In this document: piece after piece, positions 1-5,428 of the stretch | How the letters are laid out: each line of letters starts with the position of its first letter | Numbering within the stretch: position 1 is the first letter of the stretch | Source: an uncultured Bacilli bacterium | Lineage (GTDB): Bacteria > Bacillota_I > Bacilli_A > RF39 > UBA660 | Direction: 5' to 3' | Assembly: GCA_947632255.1 (NCBI GenBank) | Contig: CANROL010000033.1 | Location: forward strand, 1-9,404 | DNA: 9,404 bases | Made by a program: the position numbers and the translations under genes | Notes under the pieces: generated by a model | Told to the model about the DNA's origin: nothing | Seen by the model: the letters and a program-made list of their open reading frames with translations, nothing else | Databases searched by the model: none

Positions 1-2
1 CC

Positions 3-1433
3 ATTCAAAATCTAACTGTAAGTGGAAGTGTAAGTAATGTTGGTAGCGATGTGGGAGGAATAATTTCAATAGCAACAAACTCAATTATAGAAAAATGCAT
101 AAATGAAGTGAATGTTACGAATTTAGGTAGTACTTATGCATGCGGTGGTGTTTTGGCTTCAGCTTATGGTATTGTAACAATAATTGATGGTGTAAATAAG
201 GGAACAATATCTGGAGGCGAAATGACTGGAGGTCTTGTGGGAGCAGGGCCTTCTCAAATGAAAGAATTAATAATTAAAAATAGTCATAATGAAGGTAAAA
301 TAATAAATAATGTTGGCAAAAATGTAGGTGGATTAATTGGAAATTCATATAGTGTAAATGGTATAAACAAAATAATAAATTCTTATAATAAAGGGCAAAT
401 AGAAGTTCAAGATAATGCGAATATAGGTGGCTTAGTAGGATATGTATCTAATGAAATAACAATAGAAAATAGTAATAATACTCAAGATGATAATGTTGAG
501 TATGGTATAAGTGTTAACCCTTTAGTAGGGAACTATTGTTTTGTTGGTGGCTTAATTGGAAATGCTGCTTCAACAAGTAATGTTACGATAACTAATAGTT
601 ATAATGAAGCCAATTTAAAAATTGAGAATAAAGAAAATTTAGACTATGGTTCTTCCTTAGTTAATGGAGGTATAGTTGGGGAAATAGATTCTTCTATAGT
701 ATTAAATAATACATATAATTCCGGTAAAATTGAAGGTGGAAACAGAATAGGAGGCTTAATTGGAAAACTATGGACCTATGGTAAAAATGGTATTATAAAT
801 AAAAGCTATAATATAGGTGAAGTTACAAGTGTAGATGGCAATATGAAATATAATTACATTGCTGGAGGAATAATTGGTTCAAATTATGCTAGTTCAATAA
901 CTTATATTTTAAATACCTATAATTTAGGTCGAGTTTTAGCCAATCCTTCAGAGGGTTTTGGTTATGTTGGTGGCTTAATTGGTCAAAATCGTGATGGTGA
1001 TGGTAATCAAGGAACTACTAATACAACAATTGTTAATTCTTTTAATAAAGGTAATGTATCAGTTAAGAATAGTACTGGAAAAGGAATAGCAACTTCAACA
1101 TACTATGCAACATTAACTTTAAATAATGTTTATAATATTGGTGATTTAACAAATATAGATGGCTCAGGTACATCGTATGGAATAGGAACATTAGACCAAA
1201 ATTATTCAACAATAAATAATACCTATTATAAAAATGATAATGGAACCCTAGGAAGTAATATAACTATTAGTGGAATAATAGGTATGAGTAGTACTGATAT
1301 GAAAAAAGAAGCTTTTACTTTAAAATTAAATGAAAATATAAAAAGTATAAAATTACCAGAAGCTGTAAAAGATTATGAATTAGTAACTTGGTATATGAGT
1401 GATGAGGGCTATCCTATATTAAAATTAGATTAA
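3..1433 (+). CDS. GLUG-repeat surface-type protein, 3' part (cut by left edge)
   Basis: The reading frame is open from base 3 with no stop, so the GTG at 51 is an internal Val codon and the true start lies left of the window; 476 residues are visible. The protein is a ladder of short degenerate repeats: a GG[LI][IV]G core (codons starting at 228, 327, 426, 546, 666, 750, 864 and 969) alternating with an N-S/T-Y-N-x-G block such as NSYNKGQI or NTYNLGRV. This is the GLUG-type repeat found in large extracellular adhesin-like or peptidase-associated proteins of Gram-positive bacteria, probably folding as a beta-solenoid. The C-terminus ends in WYMSDEGYPILKLD, a usual closing block of such arrays. 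No LPXTG anchor, transmembrane tail or SLH domain follows, so any anchor or enzymatic domain must be upstream. Surface location and adhesion are inferred from the family; no catalytic motif is visible. Confidence 0.8.
   Translation: MQNLTVSGSVSNVGSDVGGIISIATNSIIEKCINEVNVTNLGSTYACGGVLASAYGIVTIIDGVNKGTISGGEMTGGLVGAGPSQMKELIIKNSHNEGKIINNVGKNVGGLIGNSYSVNGINKIINSYNKGQIEVQDNANIGGLVGYVSNEITIENSNNTQDDNVEYGISVNPLVGNYCFVGGLIGNAASTSNVTITNSYNEANLKIENKENLDYGSSLVNGGIVGEIDSSIVLNNTYNSGKIEGGNRIGGLIGKLWTYGKNGIINKSYNIGEVTSVDGNMKYNYIAGGIIGSNYASSITYILNTYNLGRVLANPSEGFGYVGGLIGQNRDGDGNQGTTNTTIVNSFNKGNVSVKNSTGKGIATSTYYATLTLNNVYNIGDLTNIDGSGTSYGIGTLDQNYSTINNTYYKNDNGTLGSNITISGIIGMSSTDMKKEAFTLKLNENIKSIKLPEAVKDYELVTWYMSDEGYPILKLD
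225..986 (+). repeat. Array of GLUG-type coding repeats
   Basis: Eight GG[LI][IV]G cores occur at nucleotide 228, 327, 426, 546, 666, 750, 864 and 969. Their spacings are 99, 99, 120, 120, 84, 114 and 105 bases, always a multiple of three (28 to 40 residues). Degenerate copies flank the array at 51, 141 and about 1270. At DNA level the cores are still alike: TTGGTGGCTTAATTGG is identical near 543 and 966, and GGAGGCTTAATTGG occurs at 750. This leaves room for in-frame expansion or contraction by recombination. Confidence 0.75.
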
Positions 1434-1461
1434 AAAAAAATGACTTATAATTTAAAGTCAT
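1432..1461 (-). terminator. Rho-independent terminator of the LemA-like gene, over its stop codon
   Basis: A perfect 7-bp stem pairs ATGACTT (1440-1446) with AAGTCAT (1455-1461) around an 8-base loop. Read on the minus strand it is followed by nine T (complement of the A run 1432-1440), as in an intrinsic terminator. The stem contains the last codons and the TAA stop of the minus-strand gene. On the plus strand no T tract follows, so it should not stop the GLUG gene well. Confidence 0.75.
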
Positions 1462-1990
1462 CAATTATTTCATCTTCCATATCTTTGCCATCAAAGAATA
1501 GTTTAATTTTAAATTTATGAATTTTAGCAATAACATTAGTGGGGAATTTTCTAATTAAAGAATTTTCTAAACTAGTGTTTTTATTATAATAATTTTTCGC
1601 GGCACATAATTTTTCATCAATTCTTTTAATAGCTTCAATTTCATTATTTAATTCTTCGTTATCTTCTAATTTTAAATCATCTTGCATTTTTAAAACTAAA
1701 GATAGAGCTTCACTTAACTTGCGATCCATTTCAAAATTTGTTAGATTTTTTTCTTTTAGTTTTTCATATTCTTTAAAGTAATTTTTACTATCTTTCATTT
1801 TCTTTTTTAATTTATTACTAACTCTAATTAATGTATCATACTTAATTCTTAAGTTTTCATCAATAATACTTTCGGCTTCCATTATTTTAGTTTTTAAATC
1901 ATTTAAATTGTTAAAAACAGTTATATAATATATAGCTCCAATAGATAGAATAATAATAATTATTAAAATAATAGATATTGCTAATTCCAT
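1445..1990 (-). CDS. LemA-like membrane protein
   Basis: 181 residues, close to the usual LemA length of about 185. Residues 3-27 form one hydrophobic N-terminal membrane segment (LAISIILIIIIILSIGAIYY), followed by a long charged helical, coiled-coil-like region. The block at 131-167 (AKNYYNKNTS... KFPTNVIAKIHKFKIKLFFD) matches the LemA signature of an A-x-x-Y-Y-N motif, then FP-x-N-x-IA and an aromatic FF ending. LemA proteins are membrane-anchored with an N-out/C-in or similar topology, and their function is unsettled. The start is supported by AAGGTGG at 1998-2004, 7 bases before the ATG, and by an extended -10 just upstream. The gene is alone on its strand, divergent from the unknown pair at 2108-3999. 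The usual htpX partner is not visible. Family assignment is fairly sure; the role is not. Confidence 0.75.
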   Translation of the reverse strand: MELAISIILIIIIILSIGAIYYITVFNNLNDLKTKIMEAESIIDENLRIKYDTLIRVSNKLKKKMKDSKNYFKEYEKLKEKNLTNFEMDRKLSEALSLVLKMQDDLKLEDNEELNNEIEAIKRIDEKLCAAKNYYNKNTSLENSLIRKFPTNVIAKIHKFKIKLFFDGKDMEDEIIDDFKL

Positions 1991-2012
1991 TTTTATACCA
2001 CCTTATATAGAA

Positions 2013-2021
2013 ATTATAACA
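2013..2021 (-). promoter_or_regulatory. Extended -10 promoter of the LemA-like gene
   Basis: On the minus strand the sequence reads TGTTATAAT, a perfect TGnTATAAT extended -10. The -35 position (2036-2041, TAGGAA with a 17-base spacer) is poor. The predicted RNA start, near 2006, lies directly before the ribosome site. Confidence 0.6.
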
Positions 2022-2035
2022 TAAATTAAAAAAAA

Positions 2036-2045
2036 TTCCTAGGCA
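2036..2045. promoter_or_regulatory. CCTAGG palindrome at the centre of two divergent promoters
   Basis: CCTAGG (2038-2043) is centred at 2040.5, exactly midway between the minus-strand -10 (2013-2018) and the plus-strand -10 (2063-2068). With 17-base spacers both -35 hexamers (TAGGAA and TAGGCA) fall on it. It could bind a dimeric regulator acting on both promoters. Only the six-base core is a clean palindrome, so an operator role is inference. Confidence 0.3.
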
Positions 2046-2059
2046 ATATTAATTTTTTA

Positions 2060-2068
2060 TGCTAAAAT
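2060..2068 (+). promoter_or_regulatory. Extended -10 promoter of the unknown two-gene unit
   Basis: TGCTAAAAT fits an extended -10 (TGn plus TAAAAT, one mismatch to TATAAT). The -35 region TAGGCA (2040-2045) is weak. RNA would start near 2075, about 33 bases before the chosen ATG. Confidence 0.5.
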
Positions 2069-2092
2069 TAATTAAAGAGTGCTTTAATGGTA

Positions 2093-2100
2093 AAGGGAGG
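2093..2100 (+). promoter_or_regulatory. Ribosome site that fixes the start at 2108
   Basis: AAGGGAGG ends 7 bases before the ATG at 2108 and 4 bases before the ATG at 2105. The longer reading from 2087 would translate through this site as MVKGGF and has no ribosome site of its own. Confidence 0.75.
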
Positions 2101-2107
2101 TTTTATG

Positions 2108-3073
2108 ATGTTTATACCGGAAAGTAATTCTAAATATATTATTAATAAAGAAGTAGTTTTTAGAAATAATATTAATGAAGAATTAAGTAAAAAAAGTTGT
2201 TTAACTAGTGTGATTAATATTTCTTATACAAATTTATTAAAATATTTAACTAAAATTATTAAACTTAATCATAATACAATATTTTATGAAATAGCTTATG
2301 ATAAAGAACAAGAAAAAGTTTATTTCTATACTAATAAAGAATTAAGACTTATAGGTTTTGATGAAGAACAAACTAAACATTTTAATTTAAATAGTACTTC
2401 TTCTTTAATAGATAGTATTAATAATTTAAAATATGATAATTATGATAATCCTGATTTAATAAATTTAGAGAGTGTTTTTAATTATTTAAGGAGTATTAAT
2501 CATGAATATTTAGATTTAAAATATAAATATGAATTAAGGTTTTATAATTTAGTTAATCATACTATAAATAAAGAATTAGAAATAAGAAAATATGATTTTC
2601 ATAATCAAGAAGTAACTATGGGTTTTAAAGATAGTAAAGAAAATAATATTGTTGTTAAAATAGAAAATAATAATTTAAAAATAGTTAGTAGTAATAATCC
2701 TTATGCGAAACAAATTATATTTAATTTAAAAGAAGAATTAATGAATTATTTAATTGAAATAAGAGAATTTAATAAATATCAAAATGAGGCTAAAACAAAA
2801 ATAAGACCTTATAATTGTGATTTTTATATAGATATATCAATAAAGGGAATAGATATATATAGTTATTTAGATAAATATACAAAAGATTTAGAATTAATTA
2901 AATTAGCAAGTGGGGAAGTATTTAGTTATAGTAGTTCTAATATAGCTAAAGATATATTAACAAAAGAAAGTGAAAATATATTAAATCATATTTATATATA
3001 TATAAATGATTTACCTAATTATTTACAAGAAAAAGTTAGAAAAGATAAAGATAATATGGTTTTAAAAAGATAA
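2108..3073 (+). CDS. Hypothetical protein, first gene of an unknown pair
   Basis: I do not recognise this 321-residue protein. An in-frame ATG at 2087 exists, but a strong AAGGGAGG lies between it and 2108, so I start at 2108 (2105 is the alternative). There is no signal peptide or membrane segment, so it is probably cytoplasmic. It is rich in Asn, Ile, Leu, Lys and Tyr, with helical stretches such as LINLESVFNYLRS, mixed with beta-like pieces in the C-terminal half (NIVVKIENNNLKIVSS, CDFYIDISIKGIDIYSY). No catalytic motif, nucleotide-binding loop or metal-binding cysteine set is visible. Codon use is almost entirely A/T-ending, as in the neighbours, so recent transfer is not indicated. It is followed after 26 bases by the gene at 3100, and the two are likely one transcript from the promoter at 2060 to the terminator at 4001. 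Confidence 0.7.
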   Translation: MFIPESNSKYIINKEVVFRNNINEELSKKSCLTSVINISYTNLLKYLTKIIKLNHNTIFYEIAYDKEQEKVYFYTNKELRLIGFDEEQTKHFNLNSTSSLIDSINNLKYDNYDNPDLINLESVFNYLRSINHEYLDLKYKYELRFYNLVNHTINKELEIRKYDFHNQEVTMGFKDSKENNIVVKIENNNLKIVSSNNPYAKQIIFNLKEELMNYLIEIREFNKYQNEAKTKIRPYNCDFYIDISIKGIDIYSYLDKYTKDLELIKLASGEVFSYSSSNIAKDILTKESENILNHIYIYINDLPNYLQEKVRKDKDNMVLKR

Positions 3074-3084
3074 ATATTTTTATG

Positions 3085-3092
3085 AAAGAGGG
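3085..3092 (+). promoter_or_regulatory. Ribosome site that fixes the start at 3100
   Basis: AAAGAGGG ends 7 bases before the ATG at 3100. The upstream in-frame ATG at 3082 overlaps this site and has no ribosome site before it. Confidence 0.75.
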
Positions 3093-3099
3093 TTTTATA

Positions 3100-3999
3100 A
3101 TGAATATATATGATAAAATTTATGAATTAGAACGAAATAGTGTTAAAAAAGAGTTAACTCATAATTTAGGAAAAGTAGAAGAATTACCTGATAAATTAAT
3201 TTGTTATGTTAAAAAAAGTATCTTAAAATCTAAAGGATTTAATGAAACACTTCTTTGTTATGGTATTAACTTTAATAATGTTAAATTAGCAAATGATTAT
3301 AATTTAAATAAACCTATTTATTATGTTTTTGAGGGATTAGAAAGATATAATCAAATGCTTAATATTGATGGATGTTATGAGGCTACAATTATAATTAATA
3401 ACTCTAAGTTAGAAAATATTTTTTTAGATATTAGAACTGATGGAAAATTAATAATTAATGATACAACTTTAATGGGTAATTTATTTTTTAGATTAAAAAC
3501 TAAAGTTTTAGAATTAAATAGATGTTATATTAAATATATGTATAATAAAGATACTATTTATTATTTATATGGTGAAAATAGTATTAAAATGAAAGATTCA
3601 ATGGTTGGTAATTCGCGAGTTAATTTAAATTTTGAAACACCTAATTTAACTTTAAACGGAGGAAATTCTTTTATTGGTAAAAATATTGATATTAGGGGAG
3701 TTAAAAATTTAATATGTGATGATGATACCACCATTAAAGCTAAAGAAAGGGTTAATATTGATGCTGATGCTTTAAATCAAATTGATGTTTATGCACCAAG
3801 TATTGTAGTAAATGAATGTGAATATAAATCGCAATTTGTAAGAAAAGAATATAGAGAAGAAATAGACCAAAAAAGAGGGGAATTATTAGATATGCTTGCG
3901 ATAATAAGAGATAAATATATTAATAGATATGATGCTATTTTAAATGATAAAAAAGAAGAATTATATAATTTGCCAATAGAAAGAAGTTTAAAAAAATAA
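3100..3999 (+). CDS. Hypothetical protein with a beta-solenoid-like middle, second gene of an unknown pair
   Basis: 299 residues from the ATG at 3100, chosen because AAAGAGGG stands 7 bases before it. I do not recognise the family. Residues 1-60 look mainly helical. From about 86 to 235 the chain is a run of short beta-like strands with regular turns, for example ATIIINNSKLENIFLDIR, GKLIINDTTLMGNLFFRLK, PNLTLNGGNSFIG and NIDIRGVKNLICDDDTTIKA. That pattern resembles a parallel beta-helix such as that of bactofilins or pentapeptide-like solenoids, though no family signature is matched. The last 60 residues are charged and helical (EYREEIDQKRGELLDMLAII). No signal peptide or membrane segment is seen, so it is probably cytoplasmic. 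Being only 26 bases from the preceding unknown gene, it probably works with that product. The fold is my inference from strand periodicity. Confidence 0.7.
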   Translation: MNIYDKIYELERNSVKKELTHNLGKVEELPDKLICYVKKSILKSKGFNETLLCYGINFNNVKLANDYNLNKPIYYVFEGLERYNQMLNIDGCYEATIIINNSKLENIFLDIRTDGKLIINDTTLMGNLFFRLKTKVLELNRCYIKYMYNKDTIYYLYGENSIKMKDSMVGNSRVNLNFETPNLTLNGGNSFIGKNIDIRGVKNLICDDDTTIKAKERVNIDADALNQIDVYAPSIVVNECEYKSQFVRKEYREEIDQKRGELLDMLAIIRDKYINRYDAILNDKKEELYNLPIERSLKK

Positions 4000-4000
4000 T

Positions 4001-4040
4001 AAAAGACTGATACTCAATTTAGAATATCAGTTTCTTTTTA
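4001..4040. terminator. Bidirectional terminator between convergent genes
   Basis: ACTGATA (4006-4012) pairs perfectly with TATCAGT (4025-4031) around a 12-base loop. On the plus strand it is followed by TTTCTTTTTATAA, and on the minus strand by CTTTTATTATTTTTTT. It can therefore end both the two-gene unit (stop at 3999) and gerQ (minus strand, stop at 4038-4040). Confidence 0.75.
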
Positions 4041-4379
4041 TAAATAGTTATAATTTATTTTTTCTTCAAAAGTAACATAGTTTAGATAAATCATACGCAG
4101 TAAATACCAATCACCAGTTTTAGGATCACTCATAATTAAATGATCACGTCCTGCTTCTTCAACAATGCCATCATAGATTTTATCTTTCCATTCATTAGAA
4201 TCAGGATAAGAAAAATAAGCTTTTACTTTTTTACCTTTATTAAGTCTTAAAATATTTTCAATATAACTTTGTTCCATAGGTAGACTATTAGTATTACTAT
4301 AATTGATATTGCCAGGAGGACTTTCTAAAGTATTGTTATTCGTGGGGAATGTAGGATTACTAAAAAAGTTACCATTCAT
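4038..4379 (-). CDS. gerQ: Spore coat / germination protein GerQ, short form
   Basis: The core from residue 34 (PMEQSYIENILRLNKGKKV...) through GIVEEAGRDHLIMSDPKTGDWYLL to YLNYVTFEEKINY closely matches B. subtilis GerQ (YwdL), a spore-coat protein needed for the cortex hydrolase CwlJ in germination. The core is complete. The protein is 113 residues against about 181 in B. subtilis; the difference is mostly a shorter N-terminal region, here Asn/Pro/Thr-rich (FFSNPTFPTNNN). This tail has no lysine before K48, whereas the B. subtilis N-terminal lysines are the reported transglutaminase cross-link sites. The start is set by AGAGGTGA, a few bases before the ATG. The gene stands alone, convergent with the unknown pair and divergent from the yitT-like gene. 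A SigE-like -10 (CATATATT) lies just upstream, fitting mother-cell expression. Confidence 0.9.
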   Translation of the reverse strand: MNGNFFSNPTFPTNNNTLESPPGNINYSNTNSLPMEQSYIENILRLNKGKKVKAYFSYPDSNEWKDKIYDGIVEEAGRDHLIMSDPKTGDWYLLRMIYLNYVTFEEKINYNYL

Positions 4380-4380
4380 A

Positions 4381-4416
4381 AAACTTCACCTCTTTAAAAA
4401 ATATATGATGAAGTTT
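4381..4416 (-). promoter_or_regulatory. Inverted repeat covering the gerQ ribosome site
   Basis: On the minus strand AAACTTCATC (4416-4407) pairs with GGTGAAGTTT (4390-4381): ten pairs, one of them T-G. The right arm contains the end of the AGAGGTG ribosome site and reaches up to the ATG. The candidate SigE -10 lies between the arms, so an RNA started there would lack the left arm. Confidence 0.4.
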
Positions 4417-4427
4417 AATTTTTATGT
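4400..4427 (-). promoter_or_regulatory. Candidate SigE-type promoter of gerQ
   Basis: On the minus strand CATATATT (4407-4400) matches the SigE -10 consensus (CATACAAT-like) at nearly every place. Thirteen bases upstream stands ACATAAA (4427-4421), sharing only the ATA core of the SigE -35. RNA would start near 4393, immediately before the ribosome site. SigE control of gerQ is known in B. subtilis; here it is inferred from the motif. Confidence 0.45.
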
Positions 4428-4455
4428 TGACATTTTGGAATTTTAACTTTATTAT
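4427..4455 (+). promoter_or_regulatory. Sigma-A promoter of the yitT-like gene
   Basis: TTGACA (4427-4432, perfect -35), a 17-base spacer and TATTAT (4450-4455, one mismatch) form the best vegetative promoter in the window. The expected RNA start is near 4462. AAGGA (4466-4470) is the ribosome site, 9 bases before the ATG at 4480. Confidence 0.8.
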
Positions 4456-4479
4456 TTTAATAGATAAGGATAGATAAAG

Positions 4480-5385
4480 ATGGATATTAAAAGTATTATC
4501 AAAAAAGTAAAAGATAAAAATAGAATTTATAGACTTTGTTTTATGGTTATCGGGGTATTTTTGATGGCTTTAAATTATAATATATTCTTTGTTAAATATA
4601 ACTTAGTTACAGGTGGGGTAAGTGGACTTGCCATAGTATTTAATAATTTATTAGGATGGAATAATGAAATATTTATTTATGTAGCTAATATAGCTTTGTT
4701 ATTATTAAGTTTTATTACTTTAGGTTTAAATCAAACGAAAAAAGCTATTGTAGGGAGTATTTTGTATCCAATTATGATTACTTTTACTTTACCTTTAAGT
4801 AAAATGTTAGCACCTTATTTAGTATTTGATGATTTTATTATAACTCTTTTATTTACCGCGATATTATATGGATTTTCTAATGGGTTAGTATATAAGATGG
4901 GTTATAATACAGGGGGATCTGATATTATTATGAAGATTATGTGTAAATATTTACATATGCCAGAGGGAAGAGCTAACTTAATTAGCAGTATGGTTATTAT
5001 ATTATTCGCCGGGATTGTATTAGATATAAATACTGTTGTTTATGCGATAATTCTTACTTATATTTTTTCAGTTATCGTGGATAGAATGTTAATTGGAATT
5101 TCTAAAAGTAAATTATTTATTATTGATTCAAAAAAGAGTAAAGAAATTGAAGAGACAATTATGAAAGATTTACATTTGGGCGTAACAATTTTAAAGGCAG
5201 AAGGTGGATATTCTAATACTAATAAAGATTTATTACTTTGTGCTGTGCCAACGAATGATTACTATTTATTTAAAGAAATTATTTTAACAATTGATAAAGA
5301 TGCTTTCTTTATTATTAATGATTGTTATGAAATTGGTGGGGGTACTATTAAAACTAAAGGTTTTAGTTTAGATGATATTTTGTAA
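4480..5385 (+). CDS. YitT-family membrane protein with C-terminal DUF2179
   Basis: 301 residues, the usual length of YitT/DUF161-DUF2179 proteins. After a basic N-terminus come about six or seven hydrophobic segments: roughly 19-38, 42-60, 64-84, 88-110, 115-140, 165-182 and 184-205. Family landmarks are the TGGVSGLA motif at 44-51 and GYNTGGSD at 141-148. The cytoplasmic DUF2179 domain runs from about 210 to 290 and ends in DAFFIINDCYEIGGG (274-288). The family is widespread and often present in several copies in Bacillota; transport or small-ligand sensing has been suggested, but the substrate is unknown. It is a single-gene unit with its own sigma-A promoter and a terminator over its stop codon. 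Assignment to the family is firm; function is open. Confidence 0.9.
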   Translation: MDIKSIIKKVKDKNRIYRLCFMVIGVFLMALNYNIFFVKYNLVTGGVSGLAIVFNNLLGWNNEIFIYVANIALLLLSFITLGLNQTKKAIVGSILYPIMITFTLPLSKMLAPYLVFDDFIITLLFTAILYGFSNGLVYKMGYNTGGSDIIMKIMCKYLHMPEGRANLISSMVIILFAGIVLDINTVVYAIILTYIFSVIVDRMLIGISKSKLFIIDSKKSKEIEETIMKDLHLGVTILKAEGGYSNTNKDLLLCAVPTNDYYLFKEIILTIDKDAFFIINDCYEIGGGTIKTKGFSLDDIL

Positions 5386-5398
5386 TATCATTTTTTTT
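5372..5398 (+). terminator. Rho-independent terminator over the stop codon of the yitT-like gene
   Basis: ATGATATT (5372-5379) pairs perfectly with AATATCAT (5384-5391) around the 4-base loop TTGT, followed by a run of eight T (5391-5398). The TAA stop (5383-5385) sits at the loop/right-arm boundary, so the last codons form the left arm. The stem is AT-rich, so strength is uncertain. Confidence 0.75.
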
Positions 5399-5406
5399 GA
5401 TATAAT
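5398..5406 (+). promoter_or_regulatory. Extended -10 promoter of priA
   Basis: TGATATAAT is a perfect TGnTATAAT extended -10. It begins at the last T of the preceding terminator. The -35 region is poor (TTTTGT with a 17-base spacer, or TTGTAA with 15). The -10 can also pair with the terminator's right arm (ATATCA 5385-5390 with TGATAT 5398-5403). Confidence 0.6.
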
Positions 5407-5428
5407 GAATATATAGGAGGTAATCAAA

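Noticed and set aside
51..53. GTG as the start of the GLUG gene
   Set aside because: The frame stays open to the window edge, and the residues before it (NLTVSGSVSNVGSD) continue the repeat pattern.
1440..1461. Hairpin as terminator of the GLUG gene on the plus strand
   Set aside because: No T run follows on that strand; the T run is only on the minus strand.
2087..2107. Upstream ATG starts at 2087, and likewise at 3082
   Set aside because: In both cases the extra codons are the ribosome site of the next in-frame ATG, and nothing suitable stands before the earlier ATG.
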